A stretch of DNA of 41,634 nt from an uncultured Bacilli bacterium (GCA_947588925.1 CANQAT010000004.1:1-41634); one strand, 5' to 3'; positions 18,082-27,989 are shown, counted from the stretch's first letter. Numbers and translations are program-made. The notes: generated by a model not told the origin, from the letters alone.

Positions 18082-19984
18082 ATGTTAATACACCTATTCC
18101 AAGAGCAATTGATGACATCGCTACTACTAGTAACATAGTTTCCCTTGAGTCCATAGTGTCTGGAACATCTACTTCTAACTCATTAGTCATTTCAACTTCG
18201 ACACCCTCATCTCCTGGTTTTAACTCAAATTTTACTTTATTAGTATTTAAAACATATCCTTCTGGAGCGCTTACCTCTACTAAATAGTAAGTACCAGCAG
18301 GCATTCCCTCTATTTCATATACCTCTTCAGTTGTTACCCATCTGCACTCCGCATTATTATTGCCTTCTTCGTCCTTACAATATTTTACTACATTACCTTC
18401 TTCATCTTGTATTTCGAGTGTTGCCCCAACTAATCCTCTTTTGTTTTCTGCATTTAGCTTATATATTAATACTTTATTAAGTCTATTAGTCATTGAAACG
18501 GTAGTAACTGTACCATCATCTTTAACTTCAAACATAACTTTTTCTTTATTTAAAACGTATCCATTTGGAGAAATAGTTTCAACCAAGTAGTAAACGCCAA
18601 CTGGCATTCCTTCTATTTCATATGGCTTATCAGTACTTATCCATTTACACTCTGCATTATCATTGCCTTCTTCATCCTTACAAAATTTAACTATATTTCC
18701 ATCTTTATCTTGTATTTCGAGAGTTGCTCCTGGTAACTCTTTTTTACCTGTTACATCATATTTAGATATTACTACTTTTGTTTTATCGTTTGTTACAGTT
18801 ACGCTTTGACTAGTCTTATCAATAGTTACATTTATAAGGTTCGCACTAATAACATATCCACTAGAGGTAGCTATTTCCTTTAATCTATAACTGCCATAAG
18901 GCAAATTAGATATTGTTATTTCTCCTTTATTATTTGTAGTTAACTCTCCTACTGGTGTGCCATCTGCGTATTTTGCTTGACTACCATCTGCATTTAATAA
19001 GACAAATTTAGCATTTGATAATGTCACATTTTGATTTTTTGAATCTACCTTCTTTATTGTTAATGAGCCTACAAGATCAGAAAATGAAATAGTTGAAGTT
19101 ACAGTATCAGTATTTGTAACCTCCTCATAATCTAGGCTTACTATTCCCATTCTTTGATAATTTTTTGTAGGATATTTTCCATGTGGATCGTGAACCTCAA
19201 CTTTAGCATTTTTACTTACATACTGTTTTGATGAGTTATAAGTACTTGATACAGTTAAACTTACATTAAGTCTATTTGTTGCACTTGCAACAGGAACTTT
19301 AACATATAGAGTTCTAACAGAAGTTGAGAATGTAGTCATTGGTTCAGTTCCATCTATACTAGATGTAACAAATGCTCCTTTAGTTCCTGAAACACTTACA
19401 GTATAACTGTCTGTATTAAGATTTTCTGTTGATACAGTTATTGGATTTGATACGTAATATTTATCTTTCAAAGTTAAATGATTATTTGAAACTGATAAAC
19501 TAATTTTACCTTGAGCTAAAGTTTGCGTATCGACAATTGGAGTTGGACAAGCGTCTTTATTTTCTTGATATTGCCATAGACTTTCTTGTAAAGCAATATA
19601 AACATCATCATCTATGACTTCACCTTTTTTGTTAATTGCTTCAACTAATTCTTTAACGCTTGAAAATTTATGTTCTGAATAAAGTCTATTGTATGCAGCG
19701 TAAACTCCGCATGCTAATCCTTCATCTTGAACTACTTCTCCAGGAGTCAATTCCAACTCTGTATACATATCATATCCTATATTTAAACAGAACATACTCG
19801 TATTATTTTCATTTACCCATGAAGCTAACCTGTCAGTATTTCCATACTCGTATGTAAGACGTGGATCATATGTTTTTAAAACTTTAACACTCTTAAGTAC
19901 AAGTGCGTCCACGCTCCCAAGGCTTAGTATTGAAACTACTATTAAAACCACCAAAAAATTTACATAATTAAATATTTTCTTCAT
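18050..19984 (-). CDS. Thioester-domain/Cna-B repeat surface adhesin with C-terminal sorting signal
   Basis: Signal peptide; SMFCLNIGYD...DDVYIALQESLWQYQ (thioester-like Cys/Gln pair); three SpaA/Cna-B-like domains (KKVD...NLPYGSYRLKEI; SKYDVTGKKELPGATLEI...YYLVETISPNGYVL; x2); C-term VDVPDTMDSRETMLLVVAMSSIALGIGVLTYAKKFK. Confidence 0.85.
   Translation of the reverse strand: MKKIFNYVNFLVVLIVVSILSLGSVDALVLKSVKVLKTYDPRLTYEYGNTDRLASWVNENNTSMFCLNIGYDMYTELELTPGEVVQDEGLACGVYAAYNRLYSEHKFSSVKELVEAINKKGEVIDDDVYIALQESLWQYQENKDACPTPIVDTQTLAQGKISLSVSNNHLTLKDKYYVSNPITVSTENLNTDSYTVSVSGTKGAFVTSSIDGTEPMTTFSTSVRTLYVKVPVASATNRLNVSLTVSSTYNSSKQYVSKNAKVEVHDPHGKYPTKNYQRMGIVSLDYEEVTNTDTVTSTISFSDLVGSLTIKKVDSKNQNVTLSNAKFVLLNADGSQAKYADGTPVGELTTNNKGEITISNLPYGSYRLKEIATSSGYVISANLINVTIDKTSQSVTVTNDKTKVVISKYDVTGKKELPGATLEIQDKDGNIVKFCKDEEGNDNAECKWISTDKPYEIEGMPVGVYYLVETISPNGYVLNKEKVMFEVKDDGTVTTVSMTNRLNKVLIYKLNAENKRGLVGATLEIQDEEGNVVKYCKDEEGNNNAECRWVTTEEVYEIEGMPAGTYYLVEVSAPEGYVLNTNKVKFELKPGDEGVEVEMTNELEVDVPDTMDSRETMLLVVAMSSIALGIGVLTYAKKFKIKEQ
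18240..18845 (-). repeat. Tandem ~303-bp duplication encoding two Cna-B-like domains
   Basis: gcattccctctatttcata at 18301 versus gcattccttctatttcata at 18604; proteins FCKDEEGNDNAECKW / YCKDEEGNNNAECRW. Confidence 0.75.
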
Positions 19985-20117
19985 ATTTAAACCACCTCAT
20001 CTTATAAATACAAATTTTCAATTCATAGCCTAACCTATTGTATTCAAAATTATTTTATCATAATATCGAAATTATATCAACAAGTTATATTCTAATTTAC
20101 TAAAACTTTACAAAATT

Positions 20118-20774
20118 TTACTTAAACAAATCAAGAAAACAAGCGGGTATATCTATATCTATAACAATTTTTTCTTTGGTCTTTGGATGAATAAACTCTA
20201 AAGTATTAGCCACTAAAGCCATTCTTCTTATAGGATTACTTTTAATTCCATACTTTTTATCGCCAACTATCGGATTATTTATATGTGAAAGTTGTACTCT
20301 TATTTGATTCTTTCTACCTGTTTTTAAATTTAAACTGAGTAAAGTATATTTTTTATTTTCTAATATCTTCTCATATTCAGTAATAGCAAGCTTACCATTT
20401 GAATCATTTACAACATACGTTAAATGAGTTTTAGTCTCCTCTAAATAATTTTTTAATACGCCTTTTTCGTTTTTAACATGACCATTTACAACAGCAACAT
20501 AATTTCTTTTAAAGTTATCCCAATTTTCCTGTAAAAACATCTTTGTCTTTTCATCCTTAGCAAACATTACAATTCCACTTGTATCCTTATCAAGCCTATG
20601 TACTATAAAAACTTTATTATTTTTATTCTTCTTTTTTAAATATTCATATACATAGTGAAATAAAGTTCTTTCCTTTTCTTTTTCTGTAGATATAGTAAGT
20701 AAACCAGCAGGCTTATCTACTATTATTATGTATTTATCTTCATATAATATATGTAATTTTTTACTTTTTTTCAT
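20118..20774 (-). CDS. RluA/RluD-family pseudouridine synthase
   Basis: VHRLDKDTSGIVMFAKDEKTK, LKTGRKNQIRVQLSHINNPIVGDKKYG. Confidence 0.92.
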   Translation of the reverse strand: MKKSKKLHILYEDKYIIIVDKPAGLLTISTEKEKERTLFHYVYEYLKKKNKNNKVFIVHRLDKDTSGIVMFAKDEKTKMFLQENWDNFKRNYVAVVNGHVKNEKGVLKNYLEETKTHLTYVVNDSNGKLAITEYEKILENKKYTLLSLNLKTGRKNQIRVQLSHINNPIVGDKKYGIKSNPIRRMALVANTLEFIHPKTKEKIVIDIDIPACFLDLFK

Positions 20775-20799
20775 TTTTAACTATCACCTTTAACATTAT

Positions 20800-20832
20800 A
20801 GCAAAAAAACGTAATATTTTAAATACGTTTAT
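20800..20832 (-). terminator. Terminator
   Basis: Minus strand AAACGTATTTAAAATATTACGTTTTTTTGC. Confidence 0.6.
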
Positions 20833-22061
20833 CTATTTACTTTTATATTTTTAATAGCGCTTATAAGCCCTAACTTACCATATTCATAAGTAAGCCCTCC
20901 TTGTTGGTATGCAATATATGGAGGTCTAATAGGTCCATCACAAGATAACTCTATGGAAGAGCCTTGTGTAAAAGCGCCGGATGCCATAATTACTTTATCA
21001 TCATACCCTGGCATATCTGATGGTTCTGGTATAGCATTAGAATCTATTAGTGAGCCCATTTGAATACCTTGTGTATATCTAATTAAGTCACTTGGATTAT
21101 TAAATATAATATTTTCAACTATATCTACTCTTTCCTCATTATATTTAGGCTCTACTAAATACCCTAGTTTTTCCATTACATAACTTGTAAGGATAGCTGT
21201 TTTTAATGCAGAACCAACCACACTTGGAGCTAGAGCTAGACCCTCTAGTAAAGGCTTATTCATATTTAAGGTTGGTCCAACCTCTTTTCCTTCTCCAGGA
21301 GCGGTTAACCTTTCACTTATAAGTTCAATTAAATCTTTTTTACCAACTACATATGCCCCGTTAGGTGCGATACCTCCACCTAAATTCTTAATTAATGAGC
21401 CTGCACATATATCTGCGCCCACCTCAATAGGCTCTTTAGTAGTTACAAATTCACAGTAACAATTATCTACCATTATTATTGCAGTATTATTAACTTCTCT
21501 TATTTTCTCTATAACACTCTTTAATTTTTCTATACTTATACTCTTTCTAGTAGAATAACCCTTTGATCTTTGTATATAAATCATTTTAATATCATTTTTA
21601 CTTACTCTATTTAATATAGTATCATAATCAAAATCATCATTTACTAGTTGTATTTCTTCATACTTAACATTAAAAGATTTTAAAGAACTAGGATTATCTT
21701 TTATACCTATTACTTCATGAAGTGTATCATATGGAGTTCCAGATATAGAAAGCATTATATCATTAGGTCTAAGTATTCCAAAGAGTGATACTGTTAAAGC
21801 ATGAGTACCTGATATAAACTGTCCTCTAACTAGAGCGTCCTCACTTTTAAATATATCACTATATACTTTCTCTATTACTTCTCTACCTATATCATTATAA
21901 CCATATCCAGTAGTTGAGTTAAAATGATATTCTGATACACTTTCTTTTTGAAAAGCCTCTAATACCTTTTTACTGTTTAAAAAGGCAATGTCGTCTATCT
22001 TTTCTAATTCATTTTTTATATTTTTTTCTGCTTCATTTACTAAATTTAATATATCATTCAT
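20829..22061 (-). CDS. PLP-dependent methionine gamma-lyase/'aluminium resistance' family protein
   Basis: STTGYGYNDIGREVIEKVYSDIFKSEDALVRGQFISGTHALTVSLFGILRPND...CAGSLIKNLGGGIAPNGAYVVG. Confidence 0.85.
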   Translation of the reverse strand: MNDILNLVNEAEKNIKNELEKIDDIAFLNSKKVLEAFQKESVSEYHFNSTTGYGYNDIGREVIEKVYSDIFKSEDALVRGQFISGTHALTVSLFGILRPNDIMLSISGTPYDTLHEVIGIKDNPSSLKSFNVKYEEIQLVNDDFDYDTILNRVSKNDIKMIYIQRSKGYSTRKSISIEKLKSVIEKIREVNNTAIIMVDNCYCEFVTTKEPIEVGADICAGSLIKNLGGGIAPNGAYVVGKKDLIELISERLTAPGEGKEVGPTLNMNKPLLEGLALAPSVVGSALKTAILTSYVMEKLGYLVEPKYNEERVDIVENIIFNNPSDLIRYTQGIQMGSLIDSNAIPEPSDMPGYDDKVIMASGAFTQGSSIELSCDGPIRPPYIAYQQGGLTYEYGKLGLISAIKNIKVNR

Positions 22062-22767
22062 GACTATCCTCCATAACTATATTACTTCCAGTTTTTACTG
22101 AGCTACCAACTAAAGCTACAATATCTCTTGCAACCTCTATAGGCTCTATTAACTTTTTTTGACCAATTCTTCTCATTTCTTCTTCTAAATAATCCTTATT
22201 CATTTCTCTTACACTATCAGTATTTACCCAGTTTGGGCTTATAGAATATACCTTAATATTTTCAAGTTCTAAAGCTAGTGATTTAGTTAAATTAATAAGC
22301 CCTGCTTTACTTGCAGAATAATCCATATTATATCTAGAACAAGTATTTATACCATCAGTAGATGATATATTTACTATAGTTCCACCATCCATTAAACTCA
22401 CAAGTTTTTGTATAAGTAAAAAAGGACCTATCAAGTTTACTTCTAATACTTTCATAAACTCTTCTTTTGTCTTAGAATAAAAATCATTATCTAAAGATAG
22501 AGCCGCATTATTAATTAATACATCTATATGCTCATAGTTTTGAGTGACTATTTTACAAAAGCTATCTATACTACTATCATCTAGTAAATCTAATTTATAG
22601 TAATCAAATTTAACTCCTATCGCTTCAATTTTAGTTTTTAAAGTTTTAATATCTTCTAAAGAAGTATTATATGTACCAATAATGTTGTAATTAAAGCGCG
22701 CAAACTCAAGAGCAATTTCTCTTCCTATGCCCTTTGCGCAACCAGTTATAATAACATTCTTTCTCAA
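22054..22767 (-). CDS. Short-chain dehydrogenase/reductase
   Basis: NVIITGCAKGIGREIALEFA, VLINNAA, YSASKAGLINLTKSLALEL. Confidence 0.9.
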   Translation of the reverse strand: MRKNVIITGCAKGIGREIALEFARFNYNIIGTYNTSLEDIKTLKTKIEAIGVKFDYYKLDLLDDSSIDSFCKIVTQNYEHIDVLINNAALSLDNDFYSKTKEEFMKVLEVNLIGPFLLIQKLVSLMDGGTIVNISSTDGINTCSRYNMDYSASKAGLINLTKSLALELENIKVYSISPNWVNTDSVREMNKDYLEEEMRRIGQKKLIEPIEVARDIVALVGSSVKTGSNIVMEDSHE

Positions 22768-22781
22768 ATAAACTCATCTCT

Positions 22782-23693
22782 CTATCTTTTATTTTTATAT
22801 AATGTTTTCATCATACATTTAAAATTACTTGCCTCATATATCTTAGAGCCTATTTCCATATGAGTTATATCTAAATAATCAAACTTTCCACCAACTAAAT
22901 TGATAGTAACATCTACAAATCCAGGTATGACATCCTTAGTAACATCAGGATATTTATAACTTAGTGTTGGTGCGCATAAATGTATTTTATCATACACTTT
23001 ATACTTCATCATGTGCCCGTGACCTTGAAAAATAAGCTTTGAATCTATTTTATCATGGGCTTCTTCTTCATTTAATCTGTGTTTTAAAAGAATAGTATCA
23101 TTTTGTATATCTAAAGTCCCACTACCATATCCTATAGGAACGATATCGTACCTAGCTTCTTTTATCATTTTTCTTATGTCTAAACCACTTGGGAAATAGT
23201 GGTACTCATGATTACCAAGAATTCCAATATTTATTATATTTTTGTCATACGGATATTTCTTAATAAACATCTCTACTTGACCATTTATATCTTTTATAGA
23301 CTTTTTATCAGTAGTATAATCTCCTTCTATCATGTCTCCTAAAAACAATATAACGTTTATATCATGTTTGACCGCATAATCATAAACTTTATAAGCTAAA
23401 GACATATCTCCTTTACAGTTTCCTATATGAAGATCTGAAACAATTAAAAATCTAATACTTTTTTGGTAACTTGGAACCTCTAATCTAACACGATTACTTT
23501 CATAACCACCTTTAAGTTCATAATAAATATCAGAATTGATATAATAACTTGGTCTTAGTATATATCCATTTTTTATTATTTGTTTTATTCTAATATATAA
23601 TTGTTTCTCAGAAATGCCAAGATTTCTACTTATTTCTTTTATGGTGTGTTTCGAAGAAATTAACTCTAATACTTTTTTATTTGTATCCGTCAT
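22782..23693 (-). CDS. Calcineurin-like metallophosphoesterase with N-terminal HTH-like region
   Basis: FLIVSDLHIGNCKGD, LFLGDMIEGDY, GILGNHEYHY, FQGHGHMMKY; N-term HTIKEISRNLGISEKQLYIRIKQI. Confidence 0.82.
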   Translation of the reverse strand: MTDTNKKVLELISSKHTIKEISRNLGISEKQLYIRIKQIIKNGYILRPSYYINSDIYYELKGGYESNRVRLEVPSYQKSIRFLIVSDLHIGNCKGDMSLAYKVYDYAVKHDINVILFLGDMIEGDYTTDKKSIKDINGQVEMFIKKYPYDKNIINIGILGNHEYHYFPSGLDIRKMIKEARYDIVPIGYGSGTLDIQNDTILLKHRLNEEEAHDKIDSKLIFQGHGHMMKYKVYDKIHLCAPTLSYKYPDVTKDVIPGFVDVTINLVGGKFDYLDITHMEIGSKIYEASNFKCMMKTLYKNKR

Positions 23694-23755
23694 ACTATCC
23701 CCTATTTAATTATAACAAAAAAAGATATATAATTTCAATATTTTATTCAATTAAA

Positions 23756-24148
23756 TTATAAATCCTTTTTTATTTCATCATAGAATTCATCTTTATTTAT
23801 ATTTTCTTGATAATACTTTAACTGATTAATTATTTTTCTAAATATTCCATCATCAACAAATCCATAAGGAACATAATTATTTATTTCTTGTTTATATATA
23901 TTTTTTAAATTTATATAATTAACGGGTGCTTTTAACCTATTATCTTTATTTTTTCTTAAAGGAAAATGTTGATAATTATTTTTATGTAAAGTTTTATTAC
24001 TTGAACTTGAAATCGTTAAGTAATAAAAGTGACTATCTGTAACGCGAATTATCAATACTGGATGTCCAGTTAGTGAAAAATCAATTCTTCCTACGTCTTT
24101 ATAAATTATATTTCTTAGATTAATAATATCCTGTTCTTCTGCAAACAT
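23756..24148 (-). CDS. Candidate toxin partner of Panacea-domain antitoxin
   Basis: 130 aa ORF starting at the stop of the Panacea gene; IDFSLTGHPVLIIRVTDSHFYYLTISSS resembles MazF/PemK-like beta-barrel starts. Confidence 0.6.
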   Translation of the reverse strand: MFAEEQDIINLRNIIYKDVGRIDFSLTGHPVLIIRVTDSHFYYLTISSSSNKTLHKNNYQHFPLRKNKDNRLKAPVNYINLKNIYKQEINNYVPYGFVDDGIFRKIINQLKYYQENINKDEFYDEIKKDL

Positions 24149-24774
24149 TAATATACCATTAAATGACCTTCACTATCTCTTGAGATATAATAAGTTACAT
24201 TTTCATCATCGTATTTGGCGTTACAAAGTTCGTTATATTCATCATCAGTTAGTGTTACATCAGGTGTTAAAAAGAAATATCTTCCATTAATAATTTCTAA
24301 TTTTTCATCAAATTTTTCATCTTTATAGCTATCATATAATTCTAACATTGTGTCTTTATATTCCTTCAAAAGTGCTTCATCACTTATTTTAGGATTAAGT
24401 TGCTTTTTTACTTTTTCTTCTAAGGAATTCCAAGGAGACTCTTGATGTGTTTGTGTGGATATTGCGTCTGCTTTTAAATAACCGTATAATCTATTGATTA
24501 TTTGAAGAACCTTAATCTCATCACTAGATAAATCAATTTTTATATTTGAACTTAATAATCCATCATATTTATATTGACCATATACATATGGAATAACTGG
24601 TCCATTTTTCCATGCTTCAACATCCTTTTGTATTATATTATTATTCAAAGATAAAAACATTGCCTTTGAATAATAACATAGTTTGTTTAACAACACATTA
24701 CCATCATATGAGTTTGTTTGTACTGTATTGTTATTATTGCAAAACCATTTTGCAACCATTAATGTTTTGTCCAT
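24148..24774 (-). CDS. Panacea (DUF4065/SocA-like) domain protein, putative antitoxin
   Basis: VAKWFCNN...LLNKLCYYSKAMFLSLNNNIIQKDVEAWKNGPVIPYVYGQYKYDG; likely start at MDKTL (RBS GGGAGGTG). Confidence 0.78.
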   Translation of the reverse strand: MDKTLMVAKWFCNNNNTVQTNSYDGNVLLNKLCYYSKAMFLSLNNNIIQKDVEAWKNGPVIPYVYGQYKYDGLLSSNIKIDLSSDEIKVLQIINRLYGYLKADAISTQTHQESPWNSLEEKVKKQLNPKISDEALLKEYKDTMLELYDSYKDEKFDEKLEIINGRYFFLTPDVTLTDDEYNELCNAKYDDENVTYYISRDSEGHLMVY

Positions 24775-24824
24775 TTTAACACCTCCCAAATTTCTAATAT
24801 TATATCACAAAATTTTAGATTTTA

Positions 24825-25925
24825 TTAAACATTAAATCTGAAATAACATATATCACCATCTTGCATTATATAATCTTTTCCCTCAAGTCTCATCTTACCC
24901 GCTTCTTTTACTTGTTTTTCACTACCTAATTTTTTTAAATCAGAATAGCTCATTACTTCAGCCTTTATAAATCCTTTTTCAAAATCAGTATGTATTATTC
25001 CTGCGCATTTAGGAGCTTTCGTACCTTTTTTAAATGTCCATGCTCTGCACTCATCCGCACCTGCTGTAAAGAATGTTTCTAATCCAAGTAACTTATAAGA
25101 CGCTTTAATAAGTTTATCAATACCACTTTCTTCAATTCCAAGCTCATTTAAAAACTCAAGTTTTTGTAGACTATCCATTTCACTTAAATCTGCTTCCATT
25201 TTCGCACAAACAACTACAACTTCCGCACTATCTTTTTTAGCATACTCCCTAACTTGATCTATATATTTATTATCTCCTGTAAGTAAATCTTCTTCTGAAA
25301 CGTTTGCAACAAATATGATTGGTTTACTAGTAAGTAAGTTAAATGGTTTTATATATAATAATTCATCATCTGTTAAATCTAATCTTCTAATAGGAATATT
25401 TTTTTCTAAAGCTTCTTTTAATTTTGTAAGTATAGCTGCCTCTTTTTGAACCTCTTTATCTTTAGATAAACTAGCTTTCTTACCTATCTTATTAAATCTA
25501 TTTTCTACTATTTCTAAATCTGATAAAATAAGTTCTACTTCTATTATTTCTATATCTCTTATAGGGTCAACTTTATTTTCAACATGTATAATATCACTAT
25601 TTTCGAAGCACCTTACTACTTCACATATAGCATCTACTTCTCTTATATGAGATAGGAATTTATTCCCTAATCCTTCCCCAGTAGAGGCACCTTTTACTAA
25701 TCCTGCTATATCAGTAAATTCAAATGTTGTTGGAACAAGACTTTTAGGCTTATACAATTCATTTAAAAAATCAAGTCTTTCATCAGGCACTACAACTACT
25801 CCAACATTTGGATCTATAGTAGCAAAAGGATAATTAGCAGCTAATATATTTTGTTTTGTTATTGCATTAAAAAGAGTACTCTTACCTACATTAGGCAACC
25901 CTACTATTCCTGCTGTTAAACTCAT
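24825..25925 (-). CDS. ychF: Redox-regulated ATPase/GTPase YchF
   Basis: GIVGLPNVGKSTLFNAITKQNILAANYPFATIDPNVGVVVVPDERLD... complete YchF/TGS protein. Confidence 0.96.
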   Translation of the reverse strand: MSLTAGIVGLPNVGKSTLFNAITKQNILAANYPFATIDPNVGVVVVPDERLDFLNELYKPKSLVPTTFEFTDIAGLVKGASTGEGLGNKFLSHIREVDAICEVVRCFENSDIIHVENKVDPIRDIEIIEVELILSDLEIVENRFNKIGKKASLSKDKEVQKEAAILTKLKEALEKNIPIRRLDLTDDELLYIKPFNLLTSKPIIFVANVSEEDLLTGDNKYIDQVREYAKKDSAEVVVVCAKMEADLSEMDSLQKLEFLNELGIEESGIDKLIKASYKLLGLETFFTAGADECRAWTFKKGTKAPKCAGIIHTDFEKGFIKAEVMSYSDLKKLGSEKQVKEAGKMRLEGKDYIMQDGDICYFRFNV

Positions 25926-25999
25926 GAAATCACCTCAATAGATAGTTTACTATATAAAATTATAAATTACAAGATATTATTTTGTTTAATATTTATACA

Positions 26000-26030
26000 A
26001 AAAGAAGATAAATTTATTATCCTCTTAAAC
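26000..26030 (-). terminator. Terminator of prepilin-LRR gene
   Basis: Minus strand AAGAGGATAATAAATTTATCTTCTTTTTG. Confidence 0.6.
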
Positions 26031-27959
26031 ATATTCAAGATAATTCGATACGTCTGTTAATGTCCATTTATCAGTTGTTACTAAAATTTTAGTTAAACTT
26101 TTACAGTTTGTAAACATCCATCCGTATGACGATACATTAGTTGTATCAAAAGAAGTTAAATCAAGCTCTTTTAAACTACTACAACCGTTGAACATACCTT
26201 GCATACTTGTTACATTTGATGTATCAAAGTTTTCTAACCCTTTTATTTCTTTTAAATTGCTACATCCCAAAAACATATTCCACATAGTTGTGACACTTGA
26301 AGTATTGAAAGTGCTTAAATCTAGTTCTGTCAAACTACTACAGTTTGCAAATATAGCATGCATAATCGTTACGTTTTTTAAAGTAAATTTTTCTCCAAAC
26401 TTAATATTCTTTAAATTTGTACAATTTTGAAATATTCCTCTAGTCGCATATAAATTAGTTACAACCGTTACATTCGATGTATCAAAACTGCTTAAATCTA
26501 ATGATTCTAAACTACTACATCTCAAAAACATAGCCTCCATATTTTCCACTTTTGATGTATCAAAATTTGTTAAATTAAGTCCTTCAAGACTACTGCAATC
26601 ACTAAACATATCTTGCATTCTTGTTACATTTGATGTATTAAATTTGGAACTAAATTTAATATTAGTTAAACTACTGCAGCCTGCAAACATAGCTCTCATA
26701 CTATTTACTAAATGTGTATCAAAATAACTTAAATCTAACTCTTTTAAACCACTACATCTATTAAACATGTTATACATAGATGTGACTTGACCTGTATCAA
26801 AATTTTCTAGTCCTTTTATTTCTTTTAAATTACTACACCCTAAAAACATAGCCTCCATATTTGTTACTTTACTTGTATCAAAATGGCTTAAATCTAGTTC
26901 TGTCAAACTACTACAGTTTGCAAATATAGCACACATAATCGTTACATTTTTTAAAGTAAACTTTTCTCCAAACTTAATGCTCTTTAGGTTAGTACAATTC
27001 ATAAACATACCGGTAGTCGCATATATATTAGCTACAACCGTTACTTGCGATGTATCAAAACTTGTTAAATTAAGTTCTTCTAAACTGCTACAGCCATTAA
27101 AAAGTCCATCCATATTGGTTACTTTTGAAGTATTTAATCCAACCAAATTTATATTTTTTAATGAAGTACATCCCGCAAACGAAAAACCTATCGATATAAC
27201 TTTATTTGTATCTATCAAGTTTAACTCTATTTCTTCTACTCCTTGAAAATTTTGAAATATATAAGCAAGACTAGCACAACTTATATATCCGTCACTATAT
27301 ACATAGATTGTCCCTATTTTATCATCATAATATCCTTTTATACTTCCATCACTTTTTGATGATAAATCTGTATATTCTAGTTCTTCTAATTCTTCTTTTT
27401 TTAAACCATCAGGTAATACGCTATCTTGTAAAAATATTATCCTTTTTACTTTTGTATCTATTGTATACCTATTAGGAGCAGCTCCATTAGTTCCTTCATC
27501 TCCGACTAATGTCTTTATTTTTGTATTAAAAGTATCTCCAATTACTAGTGTACTCTCATTTAAGTTTTTAAGTATTTCTATATCTTCATCTGTTACTCTT
27601 GCATAGTAATCATCTATTAAACCTTTTAGTACTCTTGTTACTTTACTATTCTCTATTAGAAGTAATCCACTCTTTAATCCTCTTCCATCATAGTTTATAA
27701 ATATCTCTTTATCTTCTAGTACTATTTTCTTTCCATTATCTGTTATTGTATATAAGCCGTCACTTACATTGTTAAATACTTCTTCATTTATAAGAGACGT
27801 ATTTACTGCTCTTATATATTCACTTGTACTTATCTTTAATGATTTTATCTTTGCCTCTGTTATTATATTTAATACTATTGGTACTGCTATTATTGCTATA
27901 AATGATAATATTAATATTACTGCTAGTAACTCTACTAATGTAAATCCCTCGTTTTTCAT
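26025..27959 (-). CDS. Prepilin-type signal fused to BspA-like DUF285/LRR repeat protein
   Basis: MKNEGFTLVELLAVILILSFIAIIAVPIVLNIITEAK followed by many FDTSKVTNMEAMFLGCSNLKEI-type repeats (DUF285). Confidence 0.9.
   Translation of the reverse strand: MKNEGFTLVELLAVILILSFIAIIAVPIVLNIITEAKIKSLKISTSEYIRAVNTSLINEEVFNNVSDGLYTITDNGKKIVLEDKEIFINYDGRGLKSGLLLIENSKVTRVLKGLIDDYYARVTDEDIEILKNLNESTLVIGDTFNTKIKTLVGDEGTNGAAPNRYTIDTKVKRIIFLQDSVLPDGLKKEELEELEYTDLSSKSDGSIKGYYDDKIGTIYVYSDGYISCASLAYIFQNFQGVEEIELNLIDTNKVISIGFSFAGCTSLKNINLVGLNTSKVTNMDGLFNGCSSLEELNLTSFDTSQVTVVANIYATTGMFMNCTNLKSIKFGEKFTLKNVTIMCAIFANCSSLTELDLSHFDTSKVTNMEAMFLGCSNLKEIKGLENFDTGQVTSMYNMFNRCSGLKELDLSYFDTHLVNSMRAMFAGCSSLTNIKFSSKFNTSNVTRMQDMFSDCSSLEGLNLTNFDTSKVENMEAMFLRCSSLESLDLSSFDTSNVTVVTNLYATRGIFQNCTNLKNIKFGEKFTLKNVTIMHAIFANCSSLTELDLSTFNTSSVTTMWNMFLGCSNLKEIKGLENFDTSNVTSMQGMFNGCSSLKELDLTSFDTTNVSSYGWMFTNCKSLTKILVTTDKWTLTDVSNYLEYV
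26160..27070 (-). repeat. Long internal duplication (~572-bp offset) in DUF285 array
   Basis: NCTNLK(S/N)IKFGEKFTLKNVTIM(C/H)AIFANCSSLTELDLS and MFLGCSNLKEIKGLENFDT each occur twice; gtatcaaa(g/a)t/a-tttcta at 26221 and 26793. Confidence 0.75.
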
Positions 27960-27989
27960 AGTCTATTCCTCCCATATTAATCTATCTAT

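Noticed and set aside
26160-27250. Regularly spaced repeats resembling a CRISPR-like array
   Set aside because: Repeats are in-frame DUF285 protein repeats, not constant repeats with unique spacers; no cas genes in the window.
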